A stretch of DNA of 11,434 nt from an uncultured Bacteroidales bacterium (GTDB lineage: Bacteria; Bacteroidota; Bacteroidia; Bacteroidales; Paludibacteraceae). Where the stretch lies: the NCBI GenBank assembly GCA_903873355.1, contig CAIQOG010000118.1:1-11434 (forward strand), in the 5' to 3' direction. Each line of letters opens with the position of its first letter. Position 1 is the stretch's first letter. The position numbers and the translations under genes were made by a program. Below are positions 1 through 6,456 of the stretch, one piece after another. Below the pieces are notes generated by a model that saw only the letters and a list, made by a program, of their open reading frames with translations, had not been told where the DNA came from and made no database searches.

Positions 1-1030
1 CAAAAGTGATTAAACAGTTGTATGGACTCCACATGTTGAGCATACTATTGAATTCCGGATCGGGTGTTTTTACTGTGATTCCTCCAATACGATTGTGCCA
101 GTAGTTTATCAGTTTTTCGAATTCAGCATCAATTTTTTCAATATTTGCAAATTCTGCAACCACTTGCTTACCTTCATTTTCAGCTTTTCCAACGCCCATC
201 AACACAAAAAAATCACGGCTTTCGCCCGGTTGAAGTGTCGCATCAATTTGCAAAACACCACACATATTATCGCCTGCTGCTATGAAATTGGAGCAAATGC
301 CTTTTTCTATCGTTTCTGGATTGGCATAAGTACGATAACTGCCTAAAAAACGGGCCAAATCAGTTTCATATCCTACAATCTCACCACCGGTAAAAGCCAG
401 AAAAGAAAATCGTCCCTGATCTTTTTCACCAAAATTATCAGGCATTTCAGGTATATTCACGTTTGTTCCATGGCTGATAATACCGTCAATCACATCCATT
501 TTTCCGGTGTATTGTGTGTATTGAAGGTTTAGTAAATCGTCCATAGCATTCCAGTTTCCGGCATATTCCACAAATGAGAACATGCTTAATTCGCGCACTT
601 TGTCGCTATTATTGGTTACTTTCAAATGCCAAACTTCGAAGGTTTGACCCATGGGAACAAAATAGCGGGTTTCAGTTTTTATTCCGGCATATTCCGATTC
701 AATAATGGTATAAGCAGAACCATGACGACATATACTTTTGTATTTATCAAGCGGTTTACCTACCGGTTGCCACGAAGCCGACCAATAATCAGCTGTTTCT
801 TTATCGCGCAAATACAAATACCTGCCGGGTTGATCCATCGGTACAGAATTAAAACGCATACGGATAAAACGTCCTTGTCCACCCGATTTATAAAAGCTAT
901 ACCCACCGGCATTGTTGGTGATAATTGCTCCATATTCGGTAGAACCAAGGTAATTACTCCAGGAACGTGGTGTGTTGGGAGAAGTAATAACGTACTCTTT
1001 TTTGTCATCGTCGAAATATCCGTATTGCAT
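1..1030 (-). CDS. GH94 family disaccharide phosphorylase (N-terminal part, runs off left edge)
   Basis: Cytoplasmic inverting phosphorylase that splits a beta-linked disaccharide with phosphate into an alpha-sugar 1-phosphate and a free sugar. Reading from the ATG at 1030-1028 gives 343 open codons and no stop before the window edge; family members are about 800 residues, so the catalytic half is missing. The start is typical of GH94: MQYGYFDDDKKEYVIT, then NYLGSTEYGAIITNNAGGYS, GRYLYLRD and CRHGSAYT, all in the N-terminal beta-sandwich. The last visible residues, NMWSPYNCLITF, match the entry to the helical linker and (alpha/alpha)6 barrel in cellobiose and chitobiose phosphorylases. No signal peptide is seen. 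It starts 21 bases after the FISUMP gene stop, so the two are probably cotranscribed. Family assignment is firm. Substrate (cellobiose, N,N'-diacetylchitobiose, cellobionate or another) cannot be set, because acceptor-site residues lie outside the window. Confidence 0.9.
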   Translation of the reverse strand, partial: MQYGYFDDDKKEYVITSPNTPRSWSNYLGSTEYGAIITNNAGGYSFYKSGGQGRFIRMRFNSVPMDQPGRYLYLRDKETADYWSASWQPVGKPLDKYKSICRHGSAYTIIESEYAGIKTETRYFVPMGQTFEVWHLKVTNNSDKVRELSMFSFVEYAGNWNAMDDLLNLQYTQYTGKMDVIDGIISHGTNVNIPEMPDNFGEKDQGRFSFLAFTGGEIVGYETDLARFLGSYRTYANPETIEKGICSNFIAAGDNMCGVLQIDATLQPGESRDFFVLMGVGKAENEGKQVVAEFANIEKIDAEFEKLINYWHNRIGGITVKTPDPEFNSMLNMWSPYNCLITF

Positions 1031-1051
1031 AAATTGTATCGTTATTGTTTA

Positions 1052-2305
1052 TTATAAATCTTTTACACATCGGATAGTAAATCCAAATGTTTTTTGCCAA
1101 TTTTGAAGATTAAAAGAAGCATTTGAATACGTAATAATAACATCATATCCATTTGCATCGCTTATTTGTTCGGTTGTCCAGAATCGGGTAAAGTGAGCCA
1201 TTTCACTAAAAGCACCCATATTTGTACGGTGTCCGCTAGGCATTGATGTAAACCCCGTAATATTATTCGCATCCAAATTAGGTGTAAGCCAATGCGTAGT
1301 GCCGGTTTCTTTGATGTAACCACCCGCTACAGTTTTCCCTCCTAAAAAATCTATGAGTTTTGTCCAATCAGCATTAGAAGGAACTCTCCAACCTACCGGA
1401 CTAATATTACTTGTAGTTGCTGCATACCAATTGTAATAAGCTCCGTATGGGCAATAGGTAACAGAATCATTTTTATACCAACAATAGGCAGGACCAGTTA
1501 ATACTTTCCATTCAGCACTAAGGGTGCTATTATAAATTTTGTTTCCGTCATTGTATCTGGTGGTTTTAAGATGTTCGCCCATCCATGCCTGAGTTCCAAT
1601 AAATACTACAGGGTAAGAATATCCATCGCCATCGACACAATCTAAAAATTTATAATTTATAATTTTGTCGCCAACAAATATGTCAGTCAAGATGGTTTTC
1701 TTTTTTCCTGAAAATCCAGTCATTAACAATCTATCTCCAACAGTATATGGAACATCAACACTATATTGAGATTTTACATGTTGGATAGAATGTTGCAAAT
1801 TTTCTGAAACACCTTTTTCTAAACTAATGTTAGAATTTGAGTTTGTGGAATTTGAACATAATTTTGCAGTATATATTTGAGAGGTCAAACTTACTTTTAC
1901 AAGGAAAAGTCCTTTCCCGATATTTTTTAAATTGTAACTATTGTTTCCTGCGTCAATTTTTTCCTGATGTTGAAATACTTTTTTACCCGAAATTTCAAAA
2001 ACTTCCAATCTCATATTATCGGGACTTTCTGCATAAAATTCAATTTCAGCATAATTTACAGCAGGATTTGGCGAAATTTTAAGATTCAATTTTGAGGCGT
2101 AAATATCAACCACGGCAGTTGAGCCAACAAGGTGCATATTAATTCCTGCTGGAATTGTACTGATTAAATTTGTTGACATATTTAACACCTTAATGCTGTC
2201 AATTATATCAGCAGAATTTGTAGGTACGAATTGCACAGTATAATTTTGTGAAAATGAAACAAGTAACACAAACATGAATACAGTTATAATGTAAAATTTT
2301 TTCAT
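1052..2305 (-). CDS. Secreted FISUMP-domain protein with an internal T9SS-like sorting domain
   Basis: Predicted exported protein of 417 residues, function unknown. The first 19 or so residues (MKKFYIITVFMFVLLVSFSQ) are a signal peptide. Residues 20-72 are a short beta-rich stretch. Residues 73-151 resemble a Por-secretion type A sorting domain: LNLKISPNP, LEVFEISGKKV, NLKNIGKGLFLVKV. Residues about 160-220 form a linker with YSVDVPYTVGDRLLMTGFSG. Residues 223-417 are the FISUMP domain (Fibrobacter succinogenes major paralogous domain): DGDGYSYPVVFIGTQAWMGE, YGAYYNWYAA, GWRVPSNADW, and the terminal FGFTIRCVKDL. I chose the ATG at 2305-2303 because the reading frame three codons upstream would start on TTG and because ATG gives a clean signal peptide. 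Sorting domains normally end a protein; here it sits in the middle. The gene lies between deoC (76 bases away, with a hairpin) and GH94 (21 bases away). A surface or adhesion role is only a guess. Confidence 0.85.
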   Translation of the reverse strand: MKKFYIITVFMFVLLVSFSQNYTVQFVPTNSADIIDSIKVLNMSTNLISTIPAGINMHLVGSTAVVDIYASKLNLKISPNPAVNYAEIEFYAESPDNMRLEVFEISGKKVFQHQEKIDAGNNSYNLKNIGKGLFLVKVSLTSQIYTAKLCSNSTNSNSNISLEKGVSENLQHSIQHVKSQYSVDVPYTVGDRLLMTGFSGKKKTILTDIFVGDKIINYKFLDCVDGDGYSYPVVFIGTQAWMGEHLKTTRYNDGNKIYNSTLSAEWKVLTGPAYCWYKNDSVTYCPYGAYYNWYAATTSNISPVGWRVPSNADWTKLIDFLGGKTVAGGYIKETGTTHWLTPNLDANNITGFTSMPSGHRTNMGAFSEMAHFTRFWTTEQISDANGYDVIITYSNASFNLQNWQKTFGFTIRCVKDL

Positions 2306-2337
2306 GGTAATCAAAATTTAAAGTTTTTTATATTGAA

Positions 2338-2368
2338 CCCGCTAAACAATATAAAACTGTTTAGCGGG
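2338..2368 (-). terminator. Intercistronic hairpin between deoC and the FISUMP gene, poor U-tract
   Basis: A perfect 11-bp stem (CCCGCTAAACA at 2368-2358 with TGTTTAGCGGG at 2348-2338, minus strand) surrounds a loop of about 9 bases. It lies 13 bases after the deoC stop. Only two U residues follow the stem, then CAATATAAAAAA, so intrinsic termination would be inefficient. It may be a partial terminator or a 3'-end stabiliser that lets deoC RNA accumulate above the downstream FISUMP-GH94 part. Confidence 0.6.
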
Positions 2369-2381
2369 CTGAAAATTTATT

Positions 2382-3098
2382 CTATTCTTCACCGAAAAAA
2401 ATCTTGGCATCGGCAATAACCTGCGCTGTAACTGTAGATCCACAACGAGTGATTCCCAATTCCTTCAGAATAAGCATATCTTTCAAGGTACGAACTCCAC
2501 CAGCCGCTTTTACCTGAACATTTGGACCCGAATGTTTGCGCATCAAAGCAATATCGTGAGCGGTAGCGCCAACATAAGAGAATTTGCCATCCTCGCCTTT
2601 CACAAAACCGTAACCGGTAGAAGTTTTTACATACTCTGCTCCAACTTTGGTACAAATTTCACACAATTTAATTTTGTCATCGTCTTTTGTTACATAGTCA
2701 TTTTCGAAAATTACTTTGGTAATGGCATTGTATTTATGAGCCATATCTACTACCGCTTTAATTTCTTCTTCCACGTACGCCCAGTCTCCTTGAAGTGCCT
2801 TTCCAATATTGATAACCATATCAATTTCTACAGCGCCATCTATACACGCTTGTTCTGTTTCAAACTCCTTCACAATTGTTGCACTATTTCCTGCTGGAAA
2901 TCCGATTACGCATCCTACAAATACGTCAGAACCTCTCAATAATTCGACTGCTTGTTTAACAGCATATGGTTTAACACAAACCGAAGCTACATCGTATTCT
3001 ACGGCAATTTTACACTCACGTTGCAAATCAGCATCCGTAAACAATGGACTTAAGATTGAATGATCAATCATTTTTGCAATTTCTTTTACTTTACTCAT
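2382..3098 (-). CDS. deoC: Deoxyribose-phosphate aldolase (class I, DeoC/DERA)
   Basis: Cytoplasmic class I aldolase that reversibly splits 2-deoxy-D-ribose 5-phosphate into acetaldehyde and glyceraldehyde 3-phosphate. The protein has 238 residues, normal for the family. Visible active-site signatures are EIDMVIN with Asp93, EYVKTSTGYG with the Schiff-base Lys158, and VQVKAAGGVRT with the second Lys197. These correspond to Asp102, Lys167 and Lys201 of the E. coli enzyme. The segment between the two lysines is a few residues longer than in E. coli (around KGEDGKFSYVG). The ATG at 3098 is preceded by an A-rich leader without a Shine-Dalgarno sequence. The gene begins 30 bases after the sulfatase stop and looks operonic with it. 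deoC is usually found with nucleoside-salvage genes, none of which are here, so a role in this sugar pathway is possible but unproven. Confidence 0.95.
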   Translation of the reverse strand: MSKVKEIAKMIDHSILSPLFTDADLQRECKIAVEYDVASVCVKPYAVKQAVELLRGSDVFVGCVIGFPAGNSATIVKEFETEQACIDGAVEIDMVINIGKALQGDWAYVEEEIKAVVDMAHKYNAITKVIFENDYVTKDDDKIKLCEICTKVGAEYVKTSTGYGFVKGEDGKFSYVGATAHDIALMRKHSGPNVQVKAAGGVRTLKDMLILKELGITRCGSTVTAQVIADAKIFFGEE

Positions 3099-3128
3099 TT
3101 TTCTTTATTTTATAAATTAATAATTGAA

Positions 3129-4580
3129 TTATTTGCTAAACCAATCACCACCCTCTTTCATCATTTCATCTTTCATTTTCAACATGTTGGCTTTCATTTT
3201 CTTCACCAAATCAGGATGGTTTTTACTAACATCATTGTGCTCTGTCATATCATTTTTGATATTATAAAGCTCAAAGAAATGAGGTTCAATACTTTTTCTA
3301 AACGCCTCGTGTTTGGGACTATAACCCCAATTTGAGAATGGTGGTCGTCCGGGATCGGGTTGTAACTTTGCCAATTTTATGGCATTGTATCTGTCCATAT
3401 AGGGCAATAGTTCATCGTAACCAAGTAACAACCAATCACCTTCACGTAGCATCAAAATAGGATCCTGCATATAACGGAAAAAGAAAATTGGTGTTTTTCG
3501 AGTATAGTTTTCAGGCGTTTTACCCGTAAATACTTTAGAAATATCTTCGCCATCCAATTTTCTGTTTTTTGGCAAAACGGTAGAAGTAAATTTGGCAATT
3601 GTAGGAAGAACATCAGTAAAACTTCCCGGAAAATCAGAGATTTTCCCTTCCGGAACTTGCCCCGGCCAGCTGATTATAAACGGAACACGCACTCCACCAT
3701 CATAATTAAAACATTTCTCTCCTCGAAGCGGTTTATTAGAGTTTCGTTGTTCCGAACCATTGTCAGAACTAAACATAATAATCGTATTTTTTTCGAGATT
3801 ATTAGCTTTCAAATAAGCCATTAATCGACCCACAGCAATATCGAGATTCTCAATTGCTCCGTAATACTCTTTTCTATAAGCATGTCTGTCTTTTAAAGAG
3901 TCTGGTGCTTCACATTTTTCATGCGGTTCATTAAACCACACATCCATGTAAAATGGATCTTGTATTTGTTTATTTGATTGCAACCAACCAATAGCTTCGT
4001 CCACCACCAATTGACATGAATACCCTTTTAAAGCACCAACAGGTACTCCATTTCTAAAAAAATTTATCGGATCTTTATGAGATGGTATTGCATTGTTAAA
4101 TGTGTGGAATTCATAATCATATCCTTGCTGATTAAGATTTGGTTGATTTGAGTTATTTTTTGAAAGATGCCATTTCCCAAAATGTCCGGTTTGATAATTA
4201 CTTTGTTTCAACATTTCAGCAATAGTTACCTCTTCTTTTCTTAAATGAACAATAGTAGTGTCATCAAGGTGATTATAAATGCCAACTCTGGTGCAATTTC
4301 TTCCAGTTAATAAAGAAGCTCTTGAAGGAGAACTTACTGCCGAACCGCAATAAAAACTGGTGAAAGCTATTCCACTTTTAGCCAATTCATCAATATTAGG
4401 TGTTTGCGAAGTCGATGGTTGATCTATACTTTGTTGCGACATTCCCCGAAAATATGACAAGTCATTATAACCTAAATCATCGGCCAAAATAAAAATCACA
4501 TTTGGTTTTGGTTGGGCGTCAGTTTTTCCAAATCCAAAAAGTCCGAGTGTTGCAAGAGCAAAATTAAGATTGTTTTTCAT
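3129..4580 (-). CDS. Exported Ser-type S1 family sulfatase
   Basis: Predicted periplasmic arylsulfatase-family hydrolase (483 residues) that removes sulfate esters, probably from a carbohydrate. The N-terminus, MKNNLNFALATLGLFGFGKTDAQ, is a signal peptide, and the mature part opens with PNVIFILADDLGYNDLS holding metal ligands Asp34-Asp35. The maturation motif is S83-S-P-S-R87 followed by LLTGR, so the residue converted to formylglycine is a serine and would need the radical-SAM enzyme anSME. Other sulfatase landmarks are HFGKWHLS (Lys136, His138), NEPH (His220), SSDNGSE (Asp273-Asn274) and LRGEKCFNYDGGVRVPF. No key residue is missing. Its ATG lies inside the 3' end of the transporter gene (17-base overlap in another frame), suggesting coupled translation. 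The S1 subfamily and substrate cannot be fixed by reading. Confidence 0.93.
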   Translation of the reverse strand: MKNNLNFALATLGLFGFGKTDAQPKPNVIFILADDLGYNDLSYFRGMSQQSIDQPSTSQTPNIDELAKSGIAFTSFYCGSAVSSPSRASLLTGRNCTRVGIYNHLDDTTIVHLRKEEVTIAEMLKQSNYQTGHFGKWHLSKNNSNQPNLNQQGYDYEFHTFNNAIPSHKDPINFFRNGVPVGALKGYSCQLVVDEAIGWLQSNKQIQDPFYMDVWFNEPHEKCEAPDSLKDRHAYRKEYYGAIENLDIAVGRLMAYLKANNLEKNTIIMFSSDNGSEQRNSNKPLRGEKCFNYDGGVRVPFIISWPGQVPEGKISDFPGSFTDVLPTIAKFTSTVLPKNRKLDGEDISKVFTGKTPENYTRKTPIFFFRYMQDPILMLREGDWLLLGYDELLPYMDRYNAIKLAKLQPDPGRPPFSNWGYSPKHEAFRKSIEPHFFELYNIKNDMTEHNDVSKNHPDLVKKMKANMLKMKDEMMKEGGDWFSK

Positions 4581-5994
4581 GATTTTTTACTTTTAAATCA
4601 GCTAATTCTTTATTAATATCCAATACCTTTTGTTCGTCTAACTGATAGAAAAACAAAGCAATAACAGCAATTATACTCCAAAAAGCAGGCATGATTGCAA
4701 AAAGTATTTTTACACCATGCTCAGTTTGTTCAGTAACCGGCGCATTGGCTACAAATCCAAAATAGGCCAACAGATATCCGGCTATTGCTCCACCAATAGA
4801 CCAACCGAATTTTTGAGAGAAATTAGCTGACGAATAAATCAGTCCTGTTGCACGACGACCAGTTTTCCATTCGGAATAATCAGCTGTATCCGCATACATA
4901 CTCCACATCATAGCCATTGCCGGACCAACTACTAAATTACTAAGTGCCTGAAATAGAAACATTAATGATATTTGGTCTTTGTCTAAAAAATAATAGGCTA
5001 GAGAAGTGAGAGTACCCAATGTCATTGAAAGCATGTAAACCTGTTTTTTGCCAATCCAGGCCGCCATAGGTTTCAAAAGTACGGTTCCCAAAATTGAAAA
5101 TGCAGTTCCTACAACCATAAAAGTTGAAACCAACGCATCAGCACCAATTTTAAAACCAAACAAATTAGCTGTACCTGCATTGTTGACATAATATTTAAAA
5201 TAATAAATAATTGAACCATTTCGTATAGCAACAAATAAACAAGTCATGATTCCAACCAAAGTGAGAATTAGCCAAGGGGTATTGTGAAACAAATCCTTTA
5301 TATCACGTTTAAATGAACTCTTTTCGTCAGATACAGGTTTTACACGCTCTTTACACACAAAAAATGTGGTTGAGAACATAATAACTGCGAGTATTGCATA
5401 GATTCCCATTGCTGTTGAAAAACCAAATTGCTCGTTGGCTTTTCCATTGGCAAGTGGTTTCAATAATCCGAATATATTTACCAGTTTCAGGGTAAATGCC
5501 TGAACAATTAGTCCTCCTAAAAAAGCAGATATTGAGCGAAAAGCAGATAAACTGGTACGTTCAAGCGAGTTAGGTGTCATTACTGCCATCAATGCACCAT
5601 ATGGGACATTAATAGTTGAATATATAAACATCATGGCAGTATAAGTCACATAGGCATAAACCAATTTTGCACTTGTAGCCAATGCCGGTGTATAAAATGT
5701 CAGAAAACCAATCACTCCAAACGGCACAACAGTATATAAAATCCAGGGACGGAATTTTCCGTATTTAGAATTGGTACGGTCAGCAAGCATTCCCACAATA
5801 GGATCGTAGAATGTATCCAACATTCTAACAACCAAAAACATAGTTCCGGCGGCTACAGCTGAAATTCCAAAAACATCGGTGTAGAAATACAAGAGAAACA
5901 TGCTGAAAGTTTGGTAAAAAAGACATGAAGCCATGTCTCCCATTCCGTAAGATATTTTCTCTAAAACAGGAACTTTGTCTGAATTTAATATCAT
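4564..5994 (-). CDS. GPH family sugar:cation symporter (MelB/XylP-like MFS)
   Basis: Inner-membrane secondary transporter of 476 residues, normal length, with about 12 hydrophobic segments. The GPH (glycoside-pentoside-hexuronide) signature is clear: YGMGDMASCLFYQTF near residue 16, then RMLDTFYDPIVG with Asp60 and Asp64 at the positions of the MelB cation ligands Asp55 and Asp59, then DRTNSKYGKFRPW. The second conserved block, YADTADYSEWKTGRRATGL, spans about residues 367-385. It likely imports a di- or oligosaccharide made in the periplasm, using Na+ or H+. It starts 17 bases after the hydrolase remnant and overlaps the sulfatase by 17 bases. Neighbouring phosphorylases make an intact beta-linked disaccharide a sensible cargo, but this is inferred from context. 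I see no good promoter box between the terminator at 6181-6218 and this start. Confidence 0.92.
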   Translation of the reverse strand: MILNSDKVPVLEKISYGMGDMASCLFYQTFSMFLLYFYTDVFGISAVAAGTMFLVVRMLDTFYDPIVGMLADRTNSKYGKFRPWILYTVVPFGVIGFLTFYTPALATSAKLVYAYVTYTAMMFIYSTINVPYGALMAVMTPNSLERTSLSAFRSISAFLGGLIVQAFTLKLVNIFGLLKPLANGKANEQFGFSTAMGIYAILAVIMFSTTFFVCKERVKPVSDEKSSFKRDIKDLFHNTPWLILTLVGIMTCLFVAIRNGSIIYYFKYYVNNAGTANLFGFKIGADALVSTFMVVGTAFSILGTVLLKPMAAWIGKKQVYMLSMTLGTLTSLAYYFLDKDQISLMFLFQALSNLVVGPAMAMMWSMYADTADYSEWKTGRRATGLIYSSANFSQKFGWSIGGAIAGYLLAYFGFVANAPVTEQTEHGVKILFAIMPAFWSIIAVIALFFYQLDEQKVLDINKELADLKVKNHEKQS

Positions 5995-6011
5995 ATTTAT
6001 TTAATTTACAA

Positions 6012-6155
6012 TTATTTAGTTTTAGTTTTTTTGGAATTTTCCAACTCTTTTTTCATCCATTCCATTTTACGATTATACGCTAATGGCGGTAAACCATGAC
6101 CTGATTCGGGATAAACGATATAACTTTTTGGGACTGAAAGTTGATTACAGTGTTG
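6012..6155 (-). pseudogene. 3' remnant of an alpha/beta-hydrolase (S9 peptidase/esterase-like) gene
   Basis: Reading the minus strand from 6155 to the TAA at 6014-6012 gives 47 residues: QHCNQLSVPKSYIVYPESGH, then GLPPLAYNRKMEWMKKEL and a lysine-rich end. The run P-x-S-Y-I-V-Y-P-E-S-G-H-G followed by a charged amphipathic helix is the usual C-terminus of prolyl-oligopeptidase/esterase-type alpha/beta hydrolases, where this His completes the catalytic triad. An in-frame TAG (6158-6156) lies directly upstream, with a terminator just beyond. I see no start codon, nucleophile elbow or other domain, so this is a decayed or truncated gene. It ends 17 bases before the transporter start, as an operon partner would. 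The exact family (peptidase or carbohydrate esterase) is not decidable from this piece. Confidence 0.7.
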
Positions 6156-6180
6156 CTATTTCCCTTGTAATTTTATTATT

Positions 6181-6218
6181 AAAAAAAACGAATAAGAGAG
6201 TAATAATCTTATCCGTTT
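6181..6218 (-). terminator. Rho-independent terminator downstream of the GH130 gene
   Basis: On the minus strand, AAACGGATAAGA (6218-6207) pairs with TCTTATTCGTTT (6197-6186), with one G-T wobble and a loop of nine bases, and is followed by a run of U (the A run at 6188-6181). The U-tract on this side only shows that it acts on minus-strand transcription. It lies about 240 bases after the GH130 stop and immediately before the hydrolase remnant. Confidence 0.8.
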
Positions 6219-6257
6219 CAAATTAACTCATATATCAGAAATTAAATTAACACCGTC

Positions 6258-6265
6258 CAAAGTTA
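6258..6265 (-). promoter_or_regulatory. Possible Bacteroidota -7 box (TAACTTTG) upstream of the terminator
   Basis: The minus strand reads TAACTTTG, matching the Bacteroidota -7 consensus TAnnTTTG. A matching -33 TTTG is not found at the usual distance; the nearest candidate is ATTG at 6284-6281, too close at 15 bases. If used, transcription would start near 6250 and meet the hairpin at 6218-6181 almost at once, before reaching the transporter. Short boxes like this also arise by chance in AT-rich DNA. Confidence 0.25.
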
Positions 6266-6456
6266 CAGTTTTATTTGTTACAATCTACTTTTGTTAATGC
6301 GAATGTTATTCTCTATTAATGCCTTCTATTGAAATTGGAAAATTGTATCTCAAGTTCTAATACATTTAATAAAGAGAAAGCAAATTAATAAATAGATTCT
6401 GATATTGTTACTTAACTTTATTCGATGTCACAAACAAGGAAACAAATAAAACTGTA
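6264..6456. repeat. Perfect 16-bp inverted repeat bounding a 193-bp AT-rich non-coding segment
   Basis: TACAGTTTTATTTGTT at 6264-6279 is the exact reverse complement of AACAAATAAAACTGTA at 6441-6456. The outer edge of the right arm touches the GH130 stop codon (6459-6457). The 161 bases between the arms are very AT-rich and I find no coding frame, tRNA or known element in them. I see no clear target-site duplication at the outer ends. It could be a MITE-like relic, a recombination scar or a long-range RNA stem. Confidence 0.7.

Noticed and set aside
626..1057. 143-codon plus-strand open frame
   Set aside because: It is antisense to the N-terminus of the GH94 gene, whose frame has clear family motifs; the plus-strand product has no recognisable domain.
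1052..1637. FISUMP domain as a formylglycine-generating enzyme for the nearby sulfatase
   Set aside because: Phrases such as RVPSNADW and a terminal FTIRCV faintly recall the FGE fold, but the sulfatase is Ser-type, which is matured by anSME instead, and the protein is exported. Fold similarity alone does not support this.
2306..2314. TTG start three codons upstream of the FISUMP ATG
   Set aside because: The ATG at 2305 directly begins a standard MKK signal peptide; the TTG extension adds only I-T and has no ribosome-binding signal.
2532..2942. 136-codon plus-strand open frame
   Set aside because: It lies wholly opposite deoC, which has intact active-site residues; the antisense product is low-complexity and aromatic-rich, as expected of a shadow frame.
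6286..6293. Plus-strand TACTTTTG resembling a -7 box
   Set aside because: It has no -33 element at the right distance and points at no plus-strand gene.
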